Notes: generated from the sequence alone by a model not told the origin. Positions 32,418 through 44,773 are shown, counted from the first letter of the stretch. The stretch is DNA of 64,000 nt from Saussurea involucrata (GCA_033807775.1 CM066317.1:40489870-40553869), one strand, 5' to 3'. Made by a program: numbers and translations.

Positions 32418-34273
32418 TCAAGTTGAAGGTGGGATTTGCCATTTGTGTGGGACTGGACCAACATCATATATGACCTCTCTGTGGCACGACCACACCAGTT
32501 TTATCGCTTCAGGAGTCCCTATTCCAGCACCTCTTGGATCTCCAGCCGGCCCAAACCTGCAAAAATGAAACACAATTTTATACAAATTATAGGAATTTCC
32601 AAATTTTGTACAAAATTGCCCACTTTTGCAAACTGTGTTACTCCTTACGTCCCAAAATAACGGTCCCCAGCAGTTTGTCTGCAAATAAGTGTCTACTTTC
32701 CAATTTTACCCTCAGTTATGAGATGGAGATAATCATTACTCCCTCTATCATTAAGAGTACAATTGTGTTTTAGCTATTTAAAAAGTGTAATAATTACACA
32801 TTTTTAAAACTGTCTTTTTTTTCATTTTGGACATTTATTTTGGGATGGAGGGAGTGTGTTTTTTTCTGTTTACAAGTAGGATGGTTTGTTTGCAACTAAG
32901 AACTATAAACAATGGTCCGAAAAGTTGACCATGGAAAATTGAAATAAGATAGAAATATAATTGAATTTGTTCATTCATTCTACGCACCAGTGATTCTGCG
33001 GTGCACCAGTGGTTCGTGCTCTAAGTCCTGCATATGTGGTCCCATTAACTGTTTTCCCAACAACCTCCTGGAAAAGAGTTGCAGCCATCAGTGTAGTTGA
33101 TACTTAGAAAAGGTAGTTGGTCAGGAGCATTAATGTAGTAAAGACGAGATCTAGAAGTTTAAAATATATATCATGCTGAATAAGCAAAAATTCTAGATTC
33201 TAGATGGTGGGGAAGAGCGCAGAGTAAAAAACAACTTAATATCTCCAAATCAAAATATAATATGATAAACCGAGAAAATTGTAATACCTGGATAAATAAT
33301 GGATCATTTGAGACAACAGCCGCTGTTAAATGTGCATGCATCCTTTCAAGGGCATCTAATACCAGTGGAAGTTGATTGTCTTTGTATTCAGTTATGATCT
33401 GAGAAAAGAAAACATAATCATATAGCGCATAAACAAAAGAAGAGGAAATCTCGACAAAGTTTGATTTAATTGCTTCGAATCAATACTCTACCACCAGCTT
33501 ACCTGAAATGGTCCAAATATTTCTTTTGTAACGAGTTCGTAATTTTCATCCTTTAGTATTTCTTCTATTGGAACAAATACAGCTGTTGGTTTTATTGCAC
33601 CATAAACTTTAGGAATAGAATGATTTTCCAACTCTTCACCACCAAATAGCAGCTTTGATCCAGGAATCAGAAGCAATTTCTTCATGTGGTCTAGCATAGC
33701 TTCCGTTGTGAACTGCAGAGACCAATCAACCACAAGCCTTGAAATAACATTTTTACTAGTTTTAACTTTTATGTTGCATCAATAATATACGGATAAATAA
33801 CTTTGCTTCTTCCCACTAGGTAATTGTGGCCTAACTTATATCCTCAAGGACCTCCTGCCTCATTTAGAACTTGTAAAGTTGTAATATCAAATTATGGTTA
33901 TGTAATAGTTTTCGATGTGCAGATGAACAGTAGGTTTTTCAAACCTAATTTAGAGATCTCCAAGAAATGGGAATGAACCAACATGAATGTTCTTGAAGAA
34001 ACTCAATTTCCCCGAGTTGAGTAAAGAAACAGTTGCTTTTTTGGCACAAAACAGAATTACTTACCGTAAGAACTGGGCCAATAGTCAAGTCTTCGAGCTT
34101 CCTCCTTGCAGCAAGGTCACTCAATTGACGCATGAGTGATGTTTTGCTCCAGTTCTACATATAATGATAAAAGTTAAGAGCTCTACCTGAAAACAGAATT
34201 AAAAAAAGTCCTCGCCCAAAAAGGATCCACATTGCAAATATATCCAAAGGAACAGTCTTATTCTGAGCTCTAA

Positions 34274-34314
<41 letters not shown>

Positions 34315-37300
34315 ATGTTCATAAATTACCATTTCTTTAGATAAAGAGACATCTAGTCAATCTCTATCCACTCCTGTAAGAGTGTCCATAACTGTCTTAA
34401 ATTATTTCTAGAATTTAAACTGGATATCTTTTTTGGGACAAAAGATATGGTAAAGATACGGTAAAGATAACATGTGGCAGCTAACCTCATGCATGAAAAG
34501 CATTGACTGCGCTGAGCACTTCTGACCACTACATGCATATGCATCTTGATCGCAAACCCACGAAACATAATCCACCTGCCAATCGATGAAAATAATGTGG
34601 TCAAGGGTGAGAATTACATGCAGGAAAGTTCCACATTTGTGGTTTAAAGTTTGCAATAATGTTGATTTACCTCATGAACATCAGGGCCAAGGATTTTCCA
34701 GTCAAATCCTGCATCTTCCAATTTTACTTTACCATTTAGGTCATCAGCCAACTTGTTTGCTACTCTAGAGCTGCCGGTGAAGAGAGTCATCCGTGGTTTT
34801 GCCTAAATATGGCGTCAAAAGGTTATAAGAAATGACAAACCAAACAGATATTATTAGATGATTTACTAAAATAGAACTTCCCTACCAATAAGAACAAATG
34901 TTTCGTGCAAAACTAGAAAAAAGATTCGAGGGTCATTGACTAATCTCTGGTCACACTGCCTAATTGCCCAAATAGATATCAAAATAAAAACACAATTTAA
35001 AATGTGGAAAAGCACAAGGAAAACCAACCTCTAGCAGTATCTTGTTCATCGTCTTTCCATCGGAATTGATGAAATCGACATCCTCGGTGGGCATCCCACA
35101 ATCATGGAGCAGCCGAAGCATTTGTTCCATAACAATTGATACCTAGAAAATACTAGAGTGTGTTAAGGGAAAATATGCATAACTATTTCCATGACACATG
35201 TAGCTCGTGCATAAAAGTGTATTAAATCAAGCTCAGAAAGGCTTTTTTAACTTAATTACACTTGTATACAAACTAAGGCATCATTTGATGACAGCTTGTC
35301 TTTTGTTCTGTATACATTTTTTGGTACTGGAAACAGTGTTGTGATTTCTGTTTGTAATGAAACAAATTTAGACTATTTTCTTTAGAAATTTAAGATGAAT
35401 AATCAAAGAGAACATAGAAACTTGCAGGTTATTGTGTTTGAAACCAACCTCAACCTCATATATATATATATGTTTGTGTGTGTACTGCAAGTAACCGTAC
35501 TGATAAAAAAAAGTTTCATTGGTGCATTTACAAGGGGTAAAATAGAGTTCAAACTTTATACATGACCAAGGAGCTGTTAATTTGTTCATCAAATAAGATG
35601 TGGTTCCTAAAGATAAACAACAAATATCATTGGAGGACTTAGTAGACTCATATAATCGAGCAATTTTGCATTTTATAATTTTGCAAATTCAGGGGTATCA
35701 TTTAAATAATAAGACAGTTGATAAATACGAGTATAGGACAAAAGACTGCTAAAAAATACACTTCTATATTGTCAAACATAAGTCAATTTATCCAATTTAT
35801 GTCTTAGAACCCACCTTGCTATCAACCTTAAGGATAGGCTTGTTACCCATATAAAGTGCTCCCATCAACTGGAGTAGAGGAATTTCTAGAGGGAAATTGA
35901 AAGGCGTAATCACTGCAACCTGCAACAACAAAAATTTAATTTCCAGGATTAAAGGGAAGAGACGATTTCATAAATCAAGGTACTTTACGGTGATTATAAC
36001 CCAGGGTGACCACATAGAAATTACAGTAAAGATCCTATCCTAAATTCAAAAATGTGAAATATCAAATATAAAATTTATAGGATTTAGGTAATTACTAACT
36101 AAAAGCTTAAGTTGTATATATGTACTATGTAGCAGCACATACCAATGTTGTTAAAGAGGTAAAAAGAATACAAAGAACTAAAATCATAAACACTAGACAT
36201 GGTTTACATTGTATCATGTTTATCCATAAAGAGTCTCCGCTCCATGCAGATGATTTTACATAAATGCCCATTAATTGAGGTTCTAAACTAAATGAATAAA
36301 CAAATATGTGAAGGATATCTTACAGGTCCATAAGGCCATCGGAAACCATGACTTTGCTGCCCAAGATGATTCCCAGGAACTCCAAAAGACCTTGCCAGGA
36401 AACGCACCTGTCGAACACGCAGAATGTATAATTAGAATCAATAATAACTTCAGGTCACTAACAAAGATGTTCTTATAAGATGATCTAGAAGAATTTCAAA
36501 TTCTAACCAAAAATTGTGTACCTGATCAGCAGAAAAGTTCTCTAGAAACTTCCCTGTAACATAAACTTCACCAAGAGCCTGCTGGTAACTCTTAGGCGCA
36601 ACCCTCTGTATTAACTTGGCAAAGAAATCAGAAACCTGAAAGGAAAGAAAAGAAAATTGCAAAATCACTACAAACTAAAGATGTGGTTTCTAAGTCACAT
36701 GAACAAAATCAGATGGGCAAATATTGATGCATTTTTTTTCTCAATATAATTGTTATACCTCAGGCAGGGAAAGCATATGGCCTGCTTTTGAAGATATATC
36801 TCCATACAAAAGATACCTGTATACAATGGTTTATGTTAACACCTATATAGTTGGCAATATAGAGTACAAATTAACGTCAACAATAACCTCTCTGGGGATT
36901 TAAATGGGTTGTGCATGCCATGTTTGGGGCACTTAGCTAAGCTCTCTACAAAAGGCTGCATAAGATGTCAAAAGATATCTGATTAAGACAAGTGGAAGGA
37001 CATATAAAGAAAAACATGCTTCGTAATACCAACAAAAGCTTAACAGAAGAGCGGCTTAATCTCATAGGTGAACATCGCAACTAGGTTGATGTATGATACA
37101 TTTAAGATAAAATACCTTGATTCCGCTTTCATCTACTTCTGAAACTTTGATAAATGATTCTCCATTTAAGGGATCCACGATTGTATTCCAATTGGCAGCT
37201 TTAAACCAATTCCCCTGGACTGGAGAAAAATAATGAACCATGTAAAACTTTTTGATAATTCAATATCGGTAGAATCAAAATATCTGTCATATTAACTGCA

Positions 37301-38450
37301 CCAAGATGAGATATATTTCCTAAAACACATTAGTTTTGCCGGTTTGGTGTAGGCAACAATCATTCAACTGAATCTTATTTTTTAGTTGTCTGAAGTGTGT
37401 GGGGCCACACGATTGATGATAAAAAAGAACACAGTTAAGAAAGATTAATTATACTCGAGAAATAGATTAACAGCATTAGGCTATGCAACAGATCTAGTCT
37501 AAATAAAACCACAAATGCCTCATTACAATTTGCAAACTAATTTAATCATAAACAATAACCCCTATTGTTAAATCAGTAGACCAGTCATTTCATGGCATAT
37601 CAAACACCCTTTAACTAAACTAGTGTAATTTATTTCTGCAGATACAAGATAACTACTCAAATTCAAGTGTTTACCCAAGTTCTGTACTTCAGCAGGCTTA
37701 GACCCAGAAATCTCTTCAGCTTTCACGGTTGCAAATTGAAGTGAATGAATAAGTCTGCATAACAATAACTAGGCATGAACATTCTTACCACAAAAAGAGA
37801 AAACACAATCAAATCAACAGAGATTATTAACATAATTCACATTACTCTTTAAACTACCGTAATTGTTCCATATGATATGAATTATTAAAGCAAGCACACC
37901 AGTGCCAGAAATGTAACCACCTTTTTTAATGTGAACAATGGTACACACAATAAAATCATTCAGCAAAAAAGCTTCAAAAGTATCTAACAGAAAAATAATA
38001 AAAACACGGAACAACATCTATAATAAAATCACGCTTAAAGGTTTTAATTAACAAAGAAAAGGGGGTAGTATCAGTATGAGTCCACAACTCATCCATCAAC
38101 GCTTTACCTTCAACGTTAAATCATCCTGCCACGTGTATCCAGAACTACAGACTGTACCCAATTTAAGCCCTAATTTGCCAATCATACACATCAACATGAT
38201 GATCGAACTACAACTGAAAATGCCGTCCACGAAAAAAGATACAGATTCAATCAACGAATCACGTTGTTAAAATCGAATCAAGAAGATGATCAAAAAAAGT
38301 ATCAAAAATCACAGCATCCATAAGATGATCAAGTAATAAGAAAACATCCAACAGAATGAACAACGAAACATACCTTGAGAATCCGAATGAAGCAAGATAG
38401 TTTGAAGCGGGTTTACGAGCAACATTGGCCTTGATTCGGAGTAGCGACAT
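32418..38450 (-). CDS. ALDH12A1: Delta-1-pyrroline-5-carboxylate dehydrogenase, mitochondrial (P5CDH, 551 aa)
   Basis: Sixteen exons with GT-AG introns, in transcript order: 38450-38374, 37754-37675, 37219-37116, 36955-36888, 36816-36759, 36635-36522, 36407-36324, 35919-35815, 35142-35029, 34802-34671, 34575-34486, 34154-34065, 33712-33503, 33398-33288, 33067-32988, 32556-32418. The sum is 1656 bp with phase kept throughout. The enzyme oxidises pyrroline-5-carboxylate/glutamate semialdehyde to glutamate with NAD in the mitochondrial matrix, the second step of proline breakdown. Visible motifs: an Arg/Ser-rich N-terminus without acids (MSLLRIKANVARK..., a likely transit peptide), TPFNFP, TLFTGSSRVA (cofactor site), KLEDAGFDWK, the catalytic Cys in CSGQKCSAQSM, EIFGPFQ and NHWFGPAGDPRGAG. 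The length fits the family (about 555 aa). It looks intact, and exon 3 uses the acceptor that restores LVQGNW. Confidence 0.96.
32739..32854. mobile_element. Stowaway MITE in the last intron of P5CDH
   Basis: CTCCCTCTATCATTAAGAG at the left and TGGGATGGAGGGAG at the right match the Stowaway (Tc1/mariner) terminal consensus. The flanks are TA on the left and TG (a decayed TA) on the right. The 116-bp element lies between exons 15 and 16 and away from the splice sites. Confidence 0.88.
34279..34311. repeat. (TA)n microsatellite in a P5CDH intron
   Basis: About 33 bp of TA repeat in the intron between exons 12 and 11, with no foldback element attached. Confidence 0.95.
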
Positions 38451-39134
38451 ATTTTGTTTGATCTGCTTGTGGAAACTCGTAAGTCTCTGCTGGAAAAAAC
38501 TCGGGTAGGTGAGGGTTTTAGTAGCTGCATTGTATTAATGGTGATGATGCGTAACAGCTTACCAAATCTGAAAATCGTGGCGGATTCTAGTCACGCTGAC
38601 ATGTCATTTTTGGACCAAATCGACAAGATCCCCTTCTCTGCTCCATCCTACCACTCCTTGCTTAACACGTGTCCAAATATTTTAATTATTTATTTTCGGT
38701 TTTATTATCCTAATATAGAGTTGCAAAGTTCCACGGTATTTATAACTCGGTATTAGCAAAAAGGATTAATTTAAAAAAATATTTTGTTTATTAAAAACCA
38801 TTTTTTTTGATAATTGTATGCTGTTTATTGATACATGTAAATTTATATAACTAACTAATAAGTATAATAAAAAGTAAAATAGTTTTTTTTATTTTAAATA
38901 TAATTAATTTAAAATATAATTAAAATAATTATTTAATGTTAACAAAATACATAATTGTTATCTTTATGGAAAATTATTGCATTATTAAACATAAAATAAG
39001 TTACATTGTTATGATTTAAATTAAAGTAATTAGAAATTTTGAATTAAACAAATTATACTAAGAAAAAAGGAGAACTTTTAAGTCGTTAATATGATAATAA
39101 TATTAATATATTTTTTTGAATTTTTATAGGGTCT
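38451..39134. other. P5CDH 5' untranslated region and promoter region
   Basis: Upstream of the P5CDH start (minus strand) the first 150 bp are moderately GC-rich and hold the probable leader. Beyond about 38660 the DNA becomes very AT-rich up to the Mutator insertion. I could not place a clear TATA box. Confidence 0.5.
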
Positions 39135-39143
39135 TTAAATTTA
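39135..39143. repeat. Left 9-bp target duplication of the Mutator-like element
   Basis: TTAAATTTA here is repeated exactly at 46128-46136. A 9-bp duplication is diagnostic of Mutator transposition. Confidence 0.92.
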
Positions 39144-39257
39144 GTGAAATTAATTAAAATACCCTAAGTTTGACCATCTTTTACTGAAATACCCAAAATC
39201 TCTCCCATTTTGCAAAAATGCCCTAAAAATCCGCGATGGAGCCCGCGATCGCGGGCT
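39144..39257 (+). repeat. Left terminal inverted repeat of the MULE
   Basis: 114 bp that pair with 46014-46127 with few mismatches and one or two single-base gaps. Confidence 0.93.
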
Positions 39258-39545
39258 CCAGGCCACGTGTCACCAATGTTTACCCACTTTGCCCGCGTTG
39301 GTCCCTCAAAAATGCCCGCGGTCCAGCTTTCCCCCCTCAAGAATGCCCGCGTGTGCAGTTTTGGTCCCTGCCCGCGTTTGACTCATTGACCCCGCGATCG
39401 CGGGCTACACGTGTCACCAAAGTTTGCCCACTTTGTCCGCGTTGGTCCCTCAAGAATACCCGCGGTACAGCTTTCCCCCCTCAAGAATTCCCGCGTGTGC
39501 ATTTTTGGTCCCTGCCCGCGATTGACTTTCTTTGACCTCCCGCGA
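39241..39545. repeat. Subterminal direct repeat of about 146 bp, two copies
   Basis: Two copies (about 39241-39391 and 39392-39536) each contain the palindrome CCCGCGATCGCGGG, an ACGTGTCACC segment, GCGTTGGTCCCTC and CAGCTTTCCCCCCTCAAGAA; a third partial copy begins near 39537 (CTCCCGCGACCGCGGGCTCC). The block is GC-rich, unlike its surroundings. It lies just upstream of the TATA box, so it may act as the gene's promoter-proximal region. Confidence 0.88.
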
Positions 39546-39632
39546 CCGCGGGCTCCTGTGCCACGTGTCGGCACAGGGTTAACCCTAAAATCCCTTTGAC
39601 GAACCCTAAACCCTAATTGTTTCGTCGGCCGC

Positions 39633-39642
39633 ACTATATAAG
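39633..39642 (+). promoter_or_regulatory. TATA box of the MULE-borne gene
   Basis: CTATATAAGG stands about 140 bp upstream of the inferred start codon, followed by a pyrimidine-rich leader with four CTCTCAATTTT repeats (39669-39740). Spacing fits a plant promoter with a leader of about 100 bases. Confidence 0.7.
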
Positions 39643-39773
39643 GGGGGGGGGGGACCAAGACACGGCCACTCTCAATTTTTTTAATCACTCTCTCAATTTT
39701 TAATCAAACTCTCTCAATTTTCTCCCACTCTCTCAATTTTGTCGTGTGGAATACGCGTTCGGGTTTTGTGAAG

Positions 39774-42700
39774 ATGTCTCGTATTACCTCTTTGGTATGT
39801 TTTCCTTATGTTATTTGTTATTTTTTGTATGTTATTTTAAGTTAAGATATATGATTTGTAGGTTGTTATAGTGTTTATAACTTATGTTTGAATATGTTCT
39901 ATGTTTAACATGATATGTATGGTTTTATGTTTGAATGTGATATTTGTATGTTATAATGTGTATGTTGTTATAGTGTGTTTTTTCATATAAAAATTGTTAA
40001 GAGTGTTTTTTTATAAAAAAATTGTTAAGAGTGTGTTTTTATAAAAAATTTGTTAACAATGTGTTTTTTTTTTATAAAAACACACTCTTAACAATTTTTT
40101 TATAAAAACACACCCTTAACAATTTTTTATAAAAACAGGTTTTTTTATAAAAAAATTGTTAAGAGTGTGTTTTTATAAAAAATTGTTAAGGGTGTGTTTT
40201 TATAAAAAAAACACATTTTTAACAATTTTTATATGAAAAAACACACTATAACAACATACACATTATAACATACAAATATCACATTCAAACATAAAACCAT
40301 AAAACTATAACAATTTTTTTATAAAAACACACTCTTAACATTTTTTTATAAAAAACACATTTTATAAAAAAATTGTTAAATATGTGTTTTTTATAAAAAA
40401 ATGTTAAGAATGACAACTTAGGTCCCTACGGTTTTAAGAATGACAACTTAGGTCCCTAAACTTTTAAGAATGCCAATTAGGTCCTAAACTTTTAAGAATG
40501 ACAACTAGGGTCCCTAAACCGCACTTTATCTCTATATAACAATATGATACGTTGAAATAAAATGAACCACACTTTATCTATATATAACACTATTATACGT
40601 TGAAATAAAATAAACCGCACTTTATCTATATATAACACTATTATACGTTGAAATAAAATAAACCGCACTTTATCTATGTATAACACTATTATACGTTGAA
40701 ATAAAATACAACCGCACTTTATCTATATATAACAATATGATACGTTGAAATAAAATAAACCGCACTTTATTTATATATAACACTATTATACGTTGAAATA
40801 AAATAAACCGCACTTTATCTATATATAACACTATTATACGTTGAAATAAAATAAACCGCACTTTATCTATATATAACACTATTATACGTTGAAATAAAAT
40901 AAACCGCACTTTATCTATGTATAACACTATTATACGTTGAAATAAAATACAACCGCACTTTATCTTTATATAACACTATTATACGTTGAAATAAAATACA
41001 ACCGTACTTTATCTATATATAACAATATGATACGTTGAAATAAAATAAACCGCACTTTATCTATATATAACATTATTATACGTTGAAATAAAATAAACCG
41101 CACTTTATCTATATATAACACTATTATACGTTGAAATAAAATAAACCGCACTTTATCTATATATAACACTATTATACGTTGAAATAAAATAAACCGCACT
41201 TTATCTATGTATAACACTATTATACGTTGAAATAAAATACAACCGCACTTTATCTTTATATAACACTATTATACGTTGAAATAAAATAAACCGCACTTTA
41301 TCTATATATAACACTATTATACGTTGAAATAAAATAAACCGCACTTTATCTATATATAACACTATTATACGTTGAAATAAAATAAACCGCACTTTATCTA
41401 TATATAACACTATTATACGTTGAAATAAAATAAACCGCAACATCTATATAAAATAAAATAAACTGCAGCATCTATATATAACACTAACTATAACATCTGT
41501 GAATGACTATGTAGAAGGATTTCTTTAACATCGACTTGACGGTAAGGTGCAAAGTTTCATACATCGAGGAATTAGGAGCGCTGTTTAGGGGATTAGGTGA
41601 TCGCGCGGATACCCTTGAGACCATCTATAGAGGGACACCGTTCGGGCCATGGATGGATGTGTCTTACTCTGGTGGCGACCCTACGCTAGTACACATGTTT
41701 CTACAGTTGGAGGTCGAGGACGTCAACGCTGAGCCGGAGGAGATGCATTTTGATTTCTTCGGCTCTCAATTGCAATTTGGGCGTCGGGAGTTCTGTCTAA
41801 TTACAGGACTACGTTTTTTAGAGGCTCCCCCCCTTCCTCCCTTAGAAGACTGCTCCTTCGTTCCTAGGGTTTTCGGCATTTCAGCATCTCGTTTGAAGCT
41901 GAAGGCAGCCCGGGAAAAGATGAAAGAGGGCCTTAGTGCCCTAACCGACGACGATGCTGTCTGTGTATGCTTGGTGGTGATCGTGGATATGGGCTTCCTG
42001 GGCCGTGAGTATAGCCAGCATGCTTCATCGACGGTCCTTAGGGCCGTCGAGGACCTTGAGCTGTTTAACAGCTACCCGTGGGGTAGCCATATCTGGACAC
42101 ATTGCTACTCTAATCTGCACCGAGCCATAGGCAGACGCGCCGATCGACATGCAAAGATGAATCTTTGTGGTTTTACATACGCCTTCAAGGTTAGATACAT
42201 AGTATAACAATTGTTAATAATACATACAAACTGTTTGGCTTTTCTTTTTACGTACTTGCTCTTCTTGTCTAATTCCAGATATGGATCTTGGAGGTGTTTC
42301 CCGCATCAATCCGATATTTCGTCAAGCGCGACGATCGAGTACTTAGGGGAACCCGTTGGGACAAGCGTGTTACCCTAAGTAGGTCGCTTTGGATTGAGTT
42401 CTTCAAAGCGTCTAGAAATGTAAGTTCTTTTACTATGTTTACAATTTGCATACGTTAGTCCCTCTTATTAATTTCTTTTATGTTTTATCATATATTTAGC
42501 AGCCACTCTTGCCTTTCGATCGCCTTGTGCCTACTGTCGACGAGATGGGCACAGATTGGTACAGAGACAGCGTGGCCTTTATTGACGCAGAGGCGGAAAG
42601 GGCTCGACGTCCCCCTACTTCCGAAGATGAGGAAGACGACGACAGGCCCCCTTCCGGTGGATACCAGCCGCCCCCTTCCTCCTCCTACCAGCCGGCCCGT

Positions 42701-44773
42701 TCCTCCTCCTACCAGGCGCCCCCTTCCTCCTCCTACCAGGCGCCCCCTTCCTCCTCCTACAATCCATATCAGGCGGCCCCTTCCTACGAGCCACAGCGTG
42801 ACTCACATGAAGTCCTGTGGGACTACGTCCACGGGCCGCTAGAGACACGTGTACACTATCTGGAGGAAGTCTACAAACAGTTTAGCGCTGTCAATGTTAG
42901 TGTTTAACTTAATTTGTTGGCCACGTTTATTTAGTTTGTATATTAATATTACGTTCTAAATTTGTTTTAGTTGTCGAGTACGACACCGATCCCCGCTCCG
43001 TTCGGACAGGGGGCACATGCGACGTTTGCTACCACACCCCATCCGTCATTCCCTGAAAATGTAAGTGACATTGAGTAACCATTATAGTTATATGTTTGTT
43101 CCTAAGTTTGTAACTCTTATAATGATCAATGTCACGCAGGCCGGGATGTCGGGGGCCAGGATGTCCCAAACGCCGTTCGCCACCACATCCTATTCTACTA
43201 TCTCGGAGAGTGTAAGTGACACTGAGTAACCATTATAGTTATATGTTTGTTCCTAATTTTGTAACTATTTTAATGATCAATGTCACGCAGGCCGGGATGG
43301 CGGGGGGCATACACCTCGCAGATGCCGCCGCCGTTCGCCACCACATCATATTCGACTATCCCGGAGAGTGTTAGTGACACTGAGTAACCATTATAGTTAT
43401 ATATCGATAATCCTAATTTTGTAACTATTTTAATGATCAATGTCACGCAGGCCGGGATGTCGGGGGCACAGCACATGCCGTCGTTCGCCACCACAGCAAT
43501 CACAAACATCTTTGGCGGTTCAGCCGATGACTATTACAGGCCGGAAATGCATACTGTAAGTTATTTTGGTAGTTTTGGTTTAATTGTGAACATTTCCTAA
43601 ATTGTACTTAAAACATTGAGTAACGTAATTTTCAGACGGGGTCTCCTATTATCCAAGATCACTTCTCGGAGCACTTCTCGGAGCCTGACGATGACTCGAT
43701 GGATGTTGTAGATCCACCACCACAGGTGACCCCGCTCCCTCAAAAGCGGCCGCGATCAATTTCACAATGGTTTCGTCACCCGTTTGGCCCACAAGGATCT
43801 ACGACACCACCGCCCGCTAAAAAACAAGCAAAGAAAGCGGGGGGAAAGAAGGGAGGAAAGAAAAAGGGAAAGGTGCCTTCACCGGAGCCTCAACCGGCAT
43901 CGGAAATATTGAGGATGTGTCGGACTGGTCACCTCTCCCCCATGATATTCGTCCCTTACTTGAGCCTGGAAATCACCCCCCGCTTTTTCCAAGTATTGCT
44001 GGCGGATGACCCTTTGGAGTCTGAGTTACAGGATGTGGTTAGTATGAAGTTTAACTATAGTCATATAATCAAATATGTTTATATTACATGTCTAACCATC
44101 TATTTTTTATGTATAGCACATCGATTGTTGGGTCTCGTTGTTGCAAATACATCGTGGAACAGACACCAGGTGGACCATAATCTATAGTATTTTCTTTGCC
44201 TACCTGGTGCTCCCCCATCAAGGTCCCGCCTCCGTGGCCAACTCATGCAACGGCGTGGAAGGGGTTTCTTGGGCTCTCCTCGATGTGGTATGTAAATCGT
44301 TTTACTCTTATTTTATTTAAGTTGTTTTGTTGCTAACTAAGTTGTCTAATATTGTAATATTTCAGGTGTACATCCCAATATGCATTCATCCCAAACATTG
44401 GCTGCTTGGAGTGTTTGAGCTTGACGCTATGACCATGACCATATATGACAGCGATAGTGCCAATCTCTTCAGAGACCAATTGGAAGACCAGATGAGAAGG
44501 TTTAAAGATGTGATATTTGACTTCTTTTGTCGGGTCAAGGACACGAGGCGTCGCGATAGGTCAGAGCTCTTTCGCCATAAGTTCGCCAAGAATACACCCC
44601 AGCAGGCCGGGATGAATGCGGATTGCAGTGTCTGGGTATGTCGTAATGCCAGCATCTTGATAAATAACGATGTGGTATTTGTACACCCTAACCAGACCGA
44701 GGCCGAGGCCAAGGCATTTCGCATACATATGGCGGAGTCCATTTATGCCCATTGTCAAATAAATCAAAGTTAG
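39774..44773 (+). CDS. DUF1985 plus Ulp1/C48 cysteine protease (MULE-borne, about 852 aa, one frameshifted exon)
   Basis: Inferred exons: 39774-39794, 41515-42189, 42279-42419, 42500-42895, 42971-43060, 43140-43211, 43291-43369, 43451-43555, 43636-44037, 44117-44287, 44366-44773. All introns are GT-AG and phase 0. The N-terminal part (exons 2-3) is a DUF1985 domain (PFGPWMDVS..., FGRREFCLITGLRF). Exon 4 adds a Pro/Ser/Tyr-rich region, exons 5-8 repeat an AGM..PFATT module, and exon 9 adds a Lys-rich likely nuclear-localisation segment (KKQAKKAGGKKGGKKKGK). Exons 10-11 form the C48 protease: HIDCWV, His in HPKHWLLGVFEL, Asp in IYDSDSAN, Gln in TPQQAG and Cys in NADCSVWVC, so the catalytic set is retained. 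Ulp1 enzymes cleave SUMO; the real substrate here is unknown. Exon 7 is 79 bp because of one extra G in a G-run, which shifts the frame. Confidence 0.78.
39950..40410. repeat. Imperfect palindrome of TTTTTATAAAAA / TGTTAAGAGTGT units in intron 1
   Basis: The segment repeats ATTGTTAAGAGTGTGTTTTTA and its inverse several times on both strands. The stretch GTATGTTATAATGTGTATG near 39945 is inverted near 40255, so this part of the intron can form a large hairpin. Confidence 0.8.
40515..41440. repeat. 48-bp minisatellite, about 19 units, in intron 1 of the MULE gene
   Basis: The unit is ACCGCACTTTATCTATATAT plus AACACTATTATACGTTGAAATAAAATAA. Variant units (AACAATATGA, CTATGTATAAC, CTTTATATAAC) recur in the same order with a period of about 290 bp (starts 40711, 41001, 41290), so there is a six-unit higher-order repeat. 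Because 48 is divisible by three, the minus strand reads as long open frames; I do not regard these as genes. Degenerate units continue to about 41500. Confidence 0.95.

Noticed and set aside
35440..35480. TA/TG run in a P5CDH intron considered as a foldback-element border
   Set aside because: The tract is short and no GGG..GGTTC terminus or inverted arm is next to it.
40492..41443. Long minus-strand open frames repeating YIDKVRFILFQRII
   Set aside because: They are the read-through of a 48-bp (16-codon) minisatellite; no start context, no domain and perfect periodicity.
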